Positions 42,073 to 50,402 of a stretch of DNA of 64,000 nt are shown piece by piece; positions within the stretch are counted from its first letter, which is position 1; every line of letters starts with the position of its first letter. Location: the NCBI RefSeq assembly GCF_007018965.1, contig NZ_VJYZ01000010.1:186001-250000 (forward strand), given 5' to 3'. Source of the stretch: Paracoccus marinus (GTDB lineage Bacteria; Pseudomonadota; Alphaproteobacteria; Rhodobacterales; Rhodobacteraceae). Under the pieces are notes generated by a model, which did no database searches, had not been told where the DNA came from, and saw nothing but the letters and a program-made list of their open reading frames with translations. The position numbers were made by a program, and so were the translations under genes.

Positions 42073-43328
42073 TCTATCAAGCCATTCGGGTAAGACTGTG
42101 TTGCTTGGCTCCACCCTTTCACGACAGGGAAATGTTGCGTTACCTGCCATCGCTGCGCACTTTGGTTCCAAGCGACCCGCGTGAAGGTACCAGTCACTCC
42201 TGAGACGGGCTCGGCTTCCTGCCACGCCTTCCGTTTGCCCGTTGGGCTTTCGCTGACAATGTGCTTTCCAGTTCCCTGCGGCGCAAAGAACCCGTGATCG
42301 ATAGGTCGCCCGTGGTTGAGAGTGACAGGATGTTCAACCAGTTCGCCAAACCCCGGCGCTTTGGTCAAATCGACGCCCTGTGCCCTCAATGCTTCAAACG
42401 CTGCATCCCGCGTCTCTAACAGATCGCGATACGTGTTGAAGCGCCCCGAGTATCTGCTCGGGTTCCAAGTACCGTCGGGCGCATAGCCGGTCGTGACGCG
42501 GGCGCGCAGGGCTTCATCGGACACCTCCGGCCCATGGCGGCTGACGACGTGACCGCCCTCGATCCCATCCAGCTCCAGCGCGCGCAGCCTCGCTTGCGCC
42601 TCGCCCGGCGGCTGATGATTTTCGTCGGTTCTTTTCCGCTCGCGAAGCGGCGCCGAATCCGGGGCTGACGCGTCTCGCGGATGCGGTTCGTTCACAGGCG
42701 TTCGCTTGACGCGAGCGAGCCTTCCCATCACCCCTCCGGTGAGGAGCGAACCTGCCGCGCGAAGCGGGTCGTCCTTGAGTTCTTCGGCGATCGAGCCGAC
42801 GATTTGCATGCTGCTCTTGCCGCGCTTCGCCTCGATGACGGTTGCCCCGTCGGCCAGGCGGTCGATCATGCCGATCGAGGTCTGCTCGTAGGCGAGTTGG
42901 CCCAGGTCGGCCATGCCTTCACCCGTCGCCGACAGCGAGTTCCGGTAGTAGGCTCCGGGCTCGGTTCCCGGCGGGTCGCGGTCGCTGCTGGGCCGTATGT
43001 GGCCCTTCCAGACATCTTCGACCAGGTGCGGCAGGGCGCAAACCGCGTCGTCGACTCCGGCACCGACGCGCAGCACACCCGTCGAAAGCCAGTTGGCGTC
43101 CTCTGTCAGCTTTTCATATGCGTGCTCTTTCGCCTCGGGCCGCATGCAGAGGCCCGACGCCAGATATCCGTCATCGTTGTTGATCTTGTCGGCCGCCGAC
43201 TGAAGCACCGGGCCGATCCGCCGCATCGGCGGCACGCCGGCGGCGACGACCGGAACAGGTGAGCCGGAGAAGATGAAGGGAGAGACGGGTTGCGAGCTGC
43301 TGATCTTGGGTTCGGAACGTGGCGCCAT
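42069..43328 (-). CDS. Putative polymorphic toxin with C-terminal nuclease-like domain
   Basis: Predicted protein of 419 residues, not recognised over its N-terminal 240 (no signal peptide, PAAR, VgrG, Rhs or filamentous repeats; Pro-rich start PFIFSGSPVPVVAAGVPP, then helical, with a hydrophobic DDPLRAAGSLLTGGVMGRL segment near 210-228). The C-terminal approximately 160 residues look like a toxin domain: GGHVVSRHGPEVSDEALRAR, RFNTYRDLLETRDAAFEAL and GTFTRVAWN...QHFP. The H-x-x-x-R-H-x(n)-L-x-x-R ... F-x(n)-A pattern recalls RNase-A-like/BECR CdiA-CT toxins; this assignment is tentative. ATG 43328 has AGGGG six bases upstream; ATG 43394 is the alternative. Confidence 0.65.
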   Translation of the reverse strand: MAPRSEPKISSSQPVSPFIFSGSPVPVVAAGVPPMRRIGPVLQSAADKINNDDGYLASGLCMRPEAKEHAYEKLTEDANWLSTGVLRVGAGVDDAVCALPHLVEDVWKGHIRPSSDRDPPGTEPGAYYRNSLSATGEGMADLGQLAYEQTSIGMIDRLADGATVIEAKRGKSSMQIVGSIAEELKDDPLRAAGSLLTGGVMGRLARVKRTPVNEPHPRDASAPDSAPLRERKRTDENHQPPGEAQARLRALELDGIEGGHVVSRHGPEVSDEALRARVTTGYAPDGTWNPSRYSGRFNTYRDLLETRDAAFEALRAQGVDLTKAPGFGELVEHPVTLNHGRPIDHGFFAPQGTGKHIVSESPTGKRKAWQEAEPVSGVTGTFTRVAWNQSAQRWQVTQHFPVVKGWSQATQSYPNGLIE

Positions 43329-43343
43329 GGAAAACCCCTGGTG

Positions 43344-43372
43344 ATAATATAAACGGCCGATCGCTCCGGCAA
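43344..43372 (-). promoter_or_regulatory. Putative promoter of the toxin/immunity locus
   Basis: On the minus strand TTGCCG (43367-43372), 17-base spacer, TATTAT (43344-43349), about 16 bases before the toxin ATG. It is one of the most A/T-rich spots in the window. The implied leader is very short. Confidence 0.45.
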
Positions 43373-43426
43373 GGCTGCCTGCTGCGTTCCCCATCCCGCA
43401 ACGGTTATTCGTTCAGGCGGCGCCCC

Positions 43427-43843
43427 CTACGGCTCGACCGGCAGCATCGTGCCGAGGAGCGTCGCGGCGTGTTTGCGGGTGCCGCCCGTCTCGGCCCACA
43501 CCTCTGCCGCCACCACCACGATCCGGCGGCCGGCGCGCAGGACGCGGCCCTCGGCCACCAGCCGGTCGCCAAGCGCGGGGGAAAGCAGGTTGATCTTCAT
43601 CTCGACGGTCATCACCTCGACGCCCTCGGGCATCGTGGACAGCGCCGCATAGCCCGCGGCGCTGTCGCCCAGCGAAAAGGCGAGGCCGCCGTGCCCCGCG
43701 CCGTGCTGTTGCAGGACATGGGGCGCGATCGGGGCCGCGATCACGGCGCGGCCGGCGCCGGCTTCCAGAAGCTCGGCGCCCAGCGTCGCCATCATCGTCT
43801 GCCGTGCGAAGCTGTCCCGCAGCCGCCGTTCCGTGTCGTCCAT
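43427..43843 (-). CDS. PaaI-family hotdog thioesterase
   Basis: Acyl-CoA thioesterase of 138 residues. The PaaI-type motif HGAGHGGLAFSLGDSAAGYA (about 47-66) contains the active-site Asn/Asp-equivalent region, followed by VEVMTVEMKINLLSPA typical of the family. Start MDDTERRLRDSFAR at 43843 is chosen; the upstream open frame overlaps the ruvB end region. Likely cytoplasmic, acting on aryl- or acyl-CoA; substrate unknown. It follows ruvB by 64 bases on the same strand and marks the border of the toxin locus. Confidence 0.8.
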   Translation of the reverse strand: MDDTERRLRDSFARQTMMATLGAELLEAGAGRAVIAAPIAPHVLQQHGAGHGGLAFSLGDSAAGYAALSTMPEGVEVMTVEMKINLLSPALGDRLVAEGRVLRAGRRIVVVAAEVWAETGGTRKHAATLLGTMLPVEP

Positions 43844-43907
43844 CAACCGATCCCCCTGCTCGTCGCCGCGCGCCATTCGGGCATGGGTCGGCGGAACGAT
43901 CAAGGGA

Positions 43908-44948
43908 TCAGCCGTCGAACAGCCCCACCTGCGCCGCCTTGGGCTGGTCCAGGCCAAGGTGCCGCCAGCCCAGTTGCCCCAGCATCCGGCCACGCGGCGT
44001 GCGCTGGATCAGGCCCTGTTGCAGCAGGTAGGGCTCGATCACCTCCTCGATCGCGTCGCGGCTTTCAGACAGGGCGGCGGACAGGGTTTCTACCCCGACC
44101 GGGCCGCCGCCGTAATGTTCGGCCATCAGCGTCAGGTAGCGGCGGTCCGCGCCGTCAAGGCCAAGGTCGTCCACGCCCAGCCGCGTCAGCGCGCTGTCCG
44201 CGATCTCGCGCGACAGGCGGCCGTCGCCCTCGACCAGCGCAAAGTCCACGACCCGGCGCAGCAGTCGCCCGGCGATGCGGGGGGTGCCACGGGCGCGGCG
44301 GGCGATCTCGCGCGTGCCCTGCGGGTCGGCCTTGATCCCCATCAGCCGCGCGCCGCGGGCGACGATCAGGTCCAGTTCCTCGATGGTGTAGAACTGCAGC
44401 CGGGTCGGGATGCCGAAGCGGTCGCGCAGCGGCGTCGTCAGCAGGCCAAGCCGCGTCGTCGCGCCGACGAGGGTGAAGGGTTGCAGCTCGATCCGGACCG
44501 TCCGCGCCGCCGGGCCCTCGCCGATCACCAGATCCAGCTCGAAATCCTCCATCGCCGGGTACAGGACCTCCTCGACCGCCGGGTTCATGCGGTGGATCTC
44601 GTCGATGAAGAGGACGTCGCGCGCCTCGAGGTTGGTGAGGATCGCGGCAAGATCGCCCGCCCGCGCCAGCACCGGGCCTGATGTCATGCGGAAGTTCACG
44701 CCAAGTTCGCGGGCCATGATCTGCGCGAGCGTGGTCTTGCCCAGACCGGGCGGGCCGTGGAACAGCGTGTGGTCCATCGCCTGACCGCGCATCCGCGCGC
44801 TGTCGATGAACACGCGCAGGTTCGCGCGCGCCTCGGCCTGGCCCACGAACTCCTCCAGCCGCTGCGGGCGGAGCGCGCGGTCGTCGGCGTCGCCCTCGAC
44901 CGGCTCGGGGCGCAGGGTCGGGTCGGGGCCGGACGAAAAGGCCGTCAT
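43908..44948 (-). CDS. ruvB: Holliday junction branch migration helicase RuvB
   Basis: AAA+ motor of 346 residues. Walker A GPPGLGKT is at 65-72, Walker B with DEIH at 116-119, sensor [18 protein letters not shown] near 165-182 and the C-terminal winged helix [12 protein letters not shown]. It drives branch migration with RuvA. The ATG overlaps the htpX stop by four bases, so ruvB translation is coupled to htpX rather than to ruvA as in most genomes. Confidence 0.95.
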   Translation of the reverse strand: MTAFSSGPDPTLRPEPVEGDADDRALRPQRLEEFVGQAEARANLRVFIDSARMRGQAMDHTLFHGPPGLGKTTLAQIMARELGVNFRMTSGPVLARAGDLAAILTNLEARDVLFIDEIHRMNPAVEEVLYPAMEDFELDLVIGEGPAARTVRIELQPFTLVGATTRLGLLTTPLRDRFGIPTRLQFYTIEELDLIVARGARLMGIKADPQGTREIARRARGTPRIAGRLLRRVVDFALVEGDGRLSREIADSALTRLGVDDLGLDGADRRYLTLMAEHYGGGPVGVETLSAALSESRDAIEEVIEPYLLQQGLIQRTPRGRMLGQLGWRHLGLDQPKAAQVGLFDG

Positions 44949-45832
44949 CCGCGCCGGACCGGGGGCACGCGGCTGGCCTGCGCGGGGGCAGAGGTCGGCG
45001 CGCCCGTCATCGCGGCAAGCCGGTCGATCCGGTCCTGCGTCGGCGGGTGGGTCGCGAACAGCCTGTCCGCCTTCAACGCCGACAGCGGGTTGATGATGAA
45101 CATCGCGGCGCTGGCCGGGTTGCGCTCGGCCGGGACGTTGACCGTTCGGCCGGCCGCGTTCGCGATCTTGGCCAGCGCCGAGGCGAGCGCCATCGGCTTG
45201 CCCGAAATCTCGGCCCCGCCGGCGTCGGCCGAGAACTCGCGCGTGCGCGAGATCGCCATCTGCACCAGCCCGGCCGCGAGCGGCGCAAGGATCATGGCGA
45301 GGATCCCGCCAACTGCGCCGCCGCGTTCCCGGCTACTGCTGCTGAACATCGCCATGTTGCCCATCATCGCGATCGCCCCGGCCATCGTCGCGGTGACCGT
45401 CATCGTCAGCGTGTCGCGGCTGCGGACATGGGCCAGCTCGTGCGCGATCACGCCCGCAAGCTCGTCGCGCGACAGGATCCGCATCAACCCCTGCGTGACC
45501 GCCACGGCCGAGTTCTGCGGGTTGCGGCCGGTGGCAAAGGCGTTCGGCTGCTCGGTCTGAAGAACGTAGACCTTGGGCATCGGCAACCCGGCGTTTTGCG
45601 CGAGTCCGCCAACCAGCGCCACGAGGTCGGGGGCGGTCGTCGCGTCCACCTGCACCGCGCCCTGCTGGCGCAGCACCGCCTTGTCGCTGTTCCACCACGC
45701 CCACAGGTTGCCCGCGCCCGCGAACACCAGCGCGATGACCGCGCCGCCGCGCCCGCCCAGAAGCCAGCCAAGCGCCATGACAAGCGCGGTCATGGCGGCC
45801 ATCAGGATGAAGGTGCGGATGTTGCCCTGCAT
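44945..45832 (-). CDS. htpX: Membrane zinc metalloprotease HtpX (M48)
   Basis: Inner-membrane protease of 295 residues involved in membrane-protein quality control, overlapping in role with FtsH. Two N-terminal helices (about 7-45), zinc motif HELAH at 131-135 with the third ligand E199 in [11 protein letters not shown], and two further helices between. The family stretch [14 protein letters not shown] is present. It lies between ruvA (19 bases upstream) and ruvB (4-base overlap), an unusual insertion in a ruvCAB operon. Confidence 0.92.
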   Translation of the reverse strand: MQGNIRTFILMAAMTALVMALGWLLGGRGGAVIALVFAGAGNLWAWWNSDKAVLRQQGAVQVDATTAPDLVALVGGLAQNAGLPMPKVYVLQTEQPNAFATGRNPQNSAVAVTQGLMRILSRDELAGVIAHELAHVRSRDTLTMTVTATMAGAIAMMGNMAMFSSSSRERGGAVGGILAMILAPLAAGLVQMAISRTREFSADAGGAEISGKPMALASALAKIANAAGRTVNVPAERNPASAAMFIINPLSALKADRLFATHPPTQDRIDRLAAMTGAPTSAPAQASRVPPVRRG

Positions 45833-45851
45833 GTCGTGACCCTTTCGAACG

Positions 45852-46529
45852 CTACTGCCGGGGAGCCAGCGCCCGCAGCGCCGCGCGGATCAACGCGGGC
45901 GTGGCCGCCTGCGGTTCCGCGGCGGCGGCTTCGGTGACGGCGGCGGCGGCCTCGGACGGGCCGTAGCCTAGGTTGGTGAGCGCCGACAGCGCCTCGGCGG
46001 TCGCCTGCGCGGACGACGGGGCCGGGGGGGCGGCGGCGCGGCGGGTGGGGGCGGGGGGCGCGTCGCCCTCGATCACCTCGGGGGCGGGGTCCAGCGTCAC
46101 CGTCAGCGCGCCGCCCATGGCGATGACGCCCGGGGCCTTGTCTTTCAGTTCCAGCACGATCCGCTGCGCGAGTTTCGGCCCGACCCCCGGCGCGCGGCGG
46201 ATCGCGCCGGCGTCCGCCAGCGCGATCGCCCGGCCCGTGCCTTCGGCGCCGAGCGTGCCCAGGATCGCCAGCGACGCCTTGGCGCCCACGCCCTGCACGC
46301 TGGTCAGAAGCCGGTGCCATTCCTTTTCCAGCAGGGTCGGGAAGCCGAAAAGCTGCAGCAGGTCCTCGCGCACCAGAAGGTCGGTGTAAAGCGCCGCCGC
46401 CTCGCCCACCGGGGGCAGCGACGCGGCGGTGCGTTCGCTGACGTGGACGAGGTAGCCCACCCCCCGCACGTCGATCAGGACGTGGTCGGGGGCGCGGTGC
46501 AGGATCACCCCGGCGACGCGGCCGATCAT
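45852..46529 (-). CDS. ruvA: Holliday junction DNA helicase subunit RuvA
   Basis: Tetrameric junction-binding protein of 225 residues. Domain I starts [20 protein letters not shown]; helix-hairpin-helix motifs are around [20 protein letters not shown] and [20 protein letters not shown]; a Pro/Ala linker leads to the RuvB-binding domain III ([20 protein letters not shown]). The ATG overlaps the ruvC stop by four bases. Confidence 0.93.
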   Translation of the reverse strand: MIGRVAGVILHRAPDHVLIDVRGVGYLVHVSERTAASLPPVGEAAALYTDLLVREDLLQLFGFPTLLEKEWHRLLTSVQGVGAKASLAILGTLGAEGTGRAIALADAGAIRRAPGVGPKLAQRIVLELKDKAPGVIAMGGALTVTLDPAPEVIEGDAPPAPTRRAAAPPAPSSAQATAEALSALTNLGYGPSEAAAAVTEAAAAEPQAATPALIRAALRALAPRQ

Positions 46530-47020
46530 GCGACCACCTTGATGCGGAGGCTGCGCGATTGCAGGTGCCGGGCGTGGCAGATCGCGATCGCCAGCGCGTC
46601 GGCGGCGTCGGGCCCGGCAAGGTCCACGCCCGGCAGGGTCAGGCGGACCATGTGTTCCACCTGCTGCTTTTGCGCGTGACCCACGCCCACGATCGCCTTC
46701 TTGACCGCGTTCGGGGCGTATTCCCCGACCGACAGCCCCGCCTGCGCGGGCACCAGCAGCGCCACGCCCCGCGCCTGCCCCAGCTTCAGCGTGCCGACCG
46801 CGTCCTTGTTGACAAAGGTCTGTTCCACCGCCGCCTGATCGGGCAGGTGGGCCGCGAACACCTCGGTCAGGCCGCGATACAGGTCGGCCAGCCGCGCCGC
46901 GAGTTCGGTGCTGCGTGAGCGCACGATCCCGTTCGCGACATGGCGGATGCGCGAGCCGTCCACGGCGATCACGCCCCAGCCCATGTTGACCAGCCCGGGA
47001 TCGATGCCCAAGACGCGCAT
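46526..47020 (-). CDS. ruvC: Holliday junction endonuclease RuvC
   Basis: Resolvase of 164 residues with all four catalytic acids: D7 (LGIDPG), E66 (VEQTF), D138 and D141 (GPDAADALA). Starts at MRVLGIDPG (47020); the frame is open for 20 more residues upstream but these are not family-like. First gene of ruvC-ruvA-htpX-ruvB, diverging from the Mrp operon across 155 bases. Confidence 0.94.
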   Translation of the reverse strand: MRVLGIDPGLVNMGWGVIAVDGSRIRHVANGIVRSRSTELAARLADLYRGLTEVFAAHLPDQAAVEQTFVNKDAVGTLKLGQARGVALLVPAQAGLSVGEYAPNAVKKAIVGVGHAQKQQVEHMVRLTLPGVDLAGPDAADALAIAICHARHLQSRSLRIKVVA

Positions 47021-47175
47021 TGTTGCCTGCCCTTCGAACTGCTTCTTGTTTTTCCGACGGTTAGCACGAAACGCGAACACCGCCTAGCGGGATTTGCGGA
47101 TGGCGGCGGCCTTGCCGCACCCGCCTTGACCCTTGCGGGTCGATCTGGAACAACGTCCCGAACTCACGAGGTCGC

Positions 47176-50031
47176 ATGTCCCCTGCGCTGATTGCCGTGC
47201 TGCCGTTCCTCGGCGCGCTTCTGCCCGGACTGCTGGTGCGGTCGGGGCGGGGGGTCGCGGCCGTGGCTTGCGGGGTCGTCACGCTGACGGCGCTGGTCGG
47301 GCTGGGCCTGCACGCCCCGGCCGTCATCGCGGGCGAGGTCGTGGCGTCGCGGCTGGACTGGATGCCGCAGATCGGCCTTGCCGCCGATTTCAGGCTGGAC
47401 GGACTTGGGCTTCTGTTCGGGCTGCTGATCCTGGGGATCGGGCTGCTGGTGATCCTGTATGCGCGGTTCTATCTGGACGCGAAGGATCCGGCGGGGCGGT
47501 TCTTCACCTTCCTGATGCTGTTCCAGGGCGCGATGCTGGGGATCGTCCTCAGCGACAACCTGCTGCTGCTGCTGGTGTTCTGGGAGCTGACGTCGCTCAG
47601 TTCCTTCCTGCTGATCGGCTACTGGCGGCACCTGCCCGAGGCGCGGCAGGGCGCGCGGATGGCGCTGGCGGTCACGGGCCTGGGCGGGCTGGCGCTGATC
47701 GCGGGCGTGCTGATGCTGGGCCACGCGGCCGGGGCGGACGACCTGACGGGCCTTCTGCGGGCGCGGGACGCGGTGCAGGCGTCGCCCCTGTATCTGCCGG
47801 CGCTGGTCCTGATCCTGATCGGCGCGTTCACCAAGTCGGCGCAGTTCCCGTTCCACTTCTGGCTGCCGCGCGCGATGGCCGCGCCCACGCCGGTCAGCGC
47901 CTATCTTCATTCCGCGACGATGGTGAAGGCGGGGATCTTCCTTCTGGCGCGGCTCTGGCCGGTGCTGTCGGGCACGCCCGAGTGGTTCTGGATCGTCACG
48001 ACGACCGGGCTGGTCACGATGTGCCTTGGCGCGGTCGTGGCGCTGTTCCAGGACGACCTCAAGGGGCTGCTGGCCTATTCCACCGTCAGCCATCTGGGCC
48101 TCATCACCATGCTGCTGGGGTTCGGGACCCAGGGCGCGGTGGTCGCGGCGATGTTTCACATCGTGGCCCATGCGACCTTCAAGGCGTCGCTGTTCATGGC
48201 GGCGGGCATCGTGGACCACGCGGCCCACACCCGGTCGATCCGCAGGCTGTCGGGACTGGGCGCGCTGATGCCGCTGACCTTCGTCATCTCGGCGGTGGCG
48301 GCGCTGTCGATGGCGGGGATCCCGCCGCTCGGCGGCTTCATCTCGAAAGAGCTGATGCTGGAACAGGCGGCCGCGACCGCGTGGCTGGGCGGGCCGCGGC
48401 TGCTGGGCTGGGTGGCGGTCGCGGCGACGATGTTTTCGGTGGCCTATTCGCTGCGGTTCGTCTTTCACGTGTTCACCGGACGGGTGGCGTCGGGCTATCC
48501 CGCGCCCGCGCGCGATCCGGGCGTGGGGCTGTGGCTTGCGCCCGCCGTGCTGGCAATGCTGACGGCGCTGGTCGGGGCGGCGCCCGACCGGGTCGCGAGT
48601 TGGCTGGTCGGCGCGGCCGCAAGCGGCGTGACGGGCACGGCGCTGCACCCGCATTTCAGCGTCTGGCACGGGATCACCCCGGCGCTCGTCATGTCGGGGA
48701 TCGCGGTCGCGGGGGGCGTGGCCGCGCTGCTTGCGTGGCCGCTGCTCGACCGGGTGCGCGCGGCGCTGCCCGATCTTGACGCGAAGCGGTGGCACGATGC
48801 GATGGTGCTGACGGCCACGCGGTGGTCGTGGCGCGTGGCCGACGGGCTGACCGACGGGTCGATGGCGCGCGCGCTTGGGGCGATGGTCGCCGCGATCGTG
48901 GCGGCCGGGATCGCCGCGTGGGGGTCGGGAACGGCACCCGCATTCGACCGGCCGATGCTGCCGGTCACGGGGGCCGCAGCCGCGGGCTGGGCGATGCTGG
49001 TCGCCGCGACCGGGGCGATGGTGTTTTTCCACCGCAGCCGCGTGCTGGCGCTGGTGCTGGTGGGGATCGTCGGCCTGATGGTGTCGGCGGCGTTCGTCCA
49101 TCTGTCGGCCCCCGACCTCGCGCTGACGCAGATCAGCGTCGAGGTGGTGACCGTGATCGTCCTGCTGCTCGCGCTGAACTTCCTGCCCAAGGTGACGCCG
49201 GTCGAATCCGGCGCCGCCCGGCGCGCGCTGCACGGGGTGGTCGCCGTCGTGGCGGGGGGCGCGTTCGGGGCGCTGGCCTATGCCATCATGCGGACCGGCG
49301 CGGCCTTTCCGACGATCGCCGGTTACATGGTCGAGAACAGCTACCGGCTTGGCGGCGGCGACAACGTGGTGAACGTGATCCTCGTCGATTTCCGGGGCTA
49401 CGACACGTTCGGAGAGATCACCGTGCTGGGTATCGCCGGGCTCGCGATCTTCGCGCTGGCGCGGACGCTGGTCGAAGGGCCGACCGGCGACCGGCTGCGG
49501 GCGATGTTCGGCGACCGGCCGCGCGTGGGCGACCGTCACCCGATGCCGCTGGTGGTCGTGACGCGGCTGCTGCTGCCGCTGGTGCTGGTGGTCGCGACGT
49601 ATATCTTCCTGCGCGGGCACAACGCGCCGGGGGGCGGGTTCGTGGCCGGGCTTCTGGTTTCGATCGCGCTGGTGATGCAGTACATGGCCTCGGGCTTTGC
49701 CTGGGCCGAACGCCGCCAGCGCGTACCCTATCACGGGCTGATCGGTCTGGGGGTGCTGGCGGCGGGGATCACAGGGATCGGCGCGTGGTTCGCGGGGCGG
49801 CCGTTCCTGACCTCGGCCTATGGCTATTTCAAGCTGCCGGGGCTTGAGGAGTTTGAGCTGGCGACCGCCATGGGCTTCGATTTGGGCGTGTTCCTGTGCG
49901 TCGTGGGGGCGGTGATGCTGATGCTGGATTCCCTATCGCGGATCGCGCGGCGCGCGGGCGAGACGGTGAATGCCGGCCCGATGGACATCCTGAGCGGCGA
50001 CCCTGACCGCGATCCCTCGGGCCCCGCGTGA
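47176..50031 (+). CDS. mrpA: Na+/H+ antiporter subunit A with fused MrpB domain
   Basis: Largest subunit (951 residues) of the multi-subunit Mrp cation/proton antiporter, related to NuoL. About 20 helices: the antiporter core carries FWELTSLSSFLLIGYW with the Glu, KSAQFPFHFWLPRAMAAPTP with the Lys, and HIVAHATFKASLFMAAG; the last approximately 200 residues (TRLLLPLVLVVATYIFLRGH, APGGGFVAGLL) are an MrpB domain. This A-B fusion is the group 2 Mrp arrangement, and no separate mrpB is present. The stop overlaps mrpC. Confidence 0.92.
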   Translation: MSPALIAVLPFLGALLPGLLVRSGRGVAAVACGVVTLTALVGLGLHAPAVIAGEVVASRLDWMPQIGLAADFRLDGLGLLFGLLILGIGLLVILYARFYLDAKDPAGRFFTFLMLFQGAMLGIVLSDNLLLLLVFWELTSLSSFLLIGYWRHLPEARQGARMALAVTGLGGLALIAGVLMLGHAAGADDLTGLLRARDAVQASPLYLPALVLILIGAFTKSAQFPFHFWLPRAMAAPTPVSAYLHSATMVKAGIFLLARLWPVLSGTPEWFWIVTTTGLVTMCLGAVVALFQDDLKGLLAYSTVSHLGLITMLLGFGTQGAVVAAMFHIVAHATFKASLFMAAGIVDHAAHTRSIRRLSGLGALMPLTFVISAVAALSMAGIPPLGGFISKELMLEQAAATAWLGGPRLLGWVAVAATMFSVAYSLRFVFHVFTGRVASGYPAPARDPGVGLWLAPAVLAMLTALVGAAPDRVASWLVGAAASGVTGTALHPHFSVWHGITPALVMSGIAVAGGVAALLAWPLLDRVRAALPDLDAKRWHDAMVLTATRWSWRVADGLTDGSMARALGAMVAAIVAAGIAAWGSGTAPAFDRPMLPVTGAAAAGWAMLVAATGAMVFFHRSRVLALVLVGIVGLMVSAAFVHLSAPDLALTQISVEVVTVIVLLLALNFLPKVTPVESGAARRALHGVVAVVAGGAFGALAYAIMRTGAAFPTIAGYMVENSYRLGGGDNVVNVILVDFRGYDTFGEITVLGIAGLAIFALARTLVEGPTGDRLRAMFGDRPRVGDRHPMPLVVVTRLLLPLVLVVATYIFLRGHNAPGGGFVAGLLVSIALVMQYMASGFAWAERRQRVPYHGLIGLGVLAAGITGIGAWFAGRPFLTSAYGYFKLPGLEEFELATAMGFDLGVFLCVVGAVMLMLDSLSRIARRAGETVNAGPMDILSGDPDRDPSGPA

Positions 50032-50402
50032 TGGAGATGCTCGTCGCCTCGGCCATCGGCATCATGACGGCGGCCGCCGTCTATCTGATCCTGCGGCGGC
50101 GGACATTCGCCGTCGTGCTGGGGATGACGATGCTCAGCTATGCGATCAACCTGTTCCTGTTCGCCACCGGTAGGCTGGTCCGGGGCGCGCCGCCGGTGCT
50201 GGCGGATGGCGTGGCCACCTATACCGACCCGCTGCCGCAGGCGCTGGTCCTGACCGCGATCGTGATCGGGTTCGGGATGACGGCGGTGGTGGTGGTGATG
50301 GCGCTTGGCGCCTTCGTCGAGGGGGGCGACGATCGCATCGACCTGCCGCCGGGCGACGGCGACGGCCGTGCCAATGCGGGTGATACGGGCGGGGCGCCAT
50401 GA
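50031..50402 (+). CDS. mrpC: Na+/H+ antiporter subunit C
   Basis: NuoK-like subunit of 123 residues with three helices (about 1-19, 25-45, 68-92); the segment LPQALVLTAIVIGFGMTAVV is diagnostic. GTG 50028 and ATG 50031 overlap the mrpA stop as GTGATG; the ATG is reported. The Asp-rich C-terminal tail is cytoplasmic. Overlaps mrpD by four bases. Confidence 0.9.
   Translation: MEMLVASAIGIMTAAAVYLILRRRTFAVVLGMTMLSYAINLFLFATGRLVRGAPPVLADGVATYTDPLPQALVLTAIVIGFGMTAVVVVMALGAFVEGGDDRIDLPPGDGDGRANAGDTGGAP

Larger units (their letters stand above)
40083..43328 (-). other. Polymorphic toxin/immunity locus with displaced orphan modules
   Basis: Minus-strand order: toxin gene, immunity copy 3, toxin C-terminal remnant A, immunity copy 2, remnant B, immunity copy 1, and the 3' fragment of a fourth immunity gene. 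The block has more A/T and less biased third positions than flanking genes and lies between folD and a thioesterase gene. No integrase, tRNA, IS element or flanking direct repeat was found. Boundaries are those of recognisable homology. Confidence 0.8.

Noticed and set aside
42681..43262. 193-residue plus-strand frame opposite the toxin gene
   Set aside because: Low-complexity shadow translation. The minus-strand frame has the promoter, SD and the stop/start overlap with the immunity gene.
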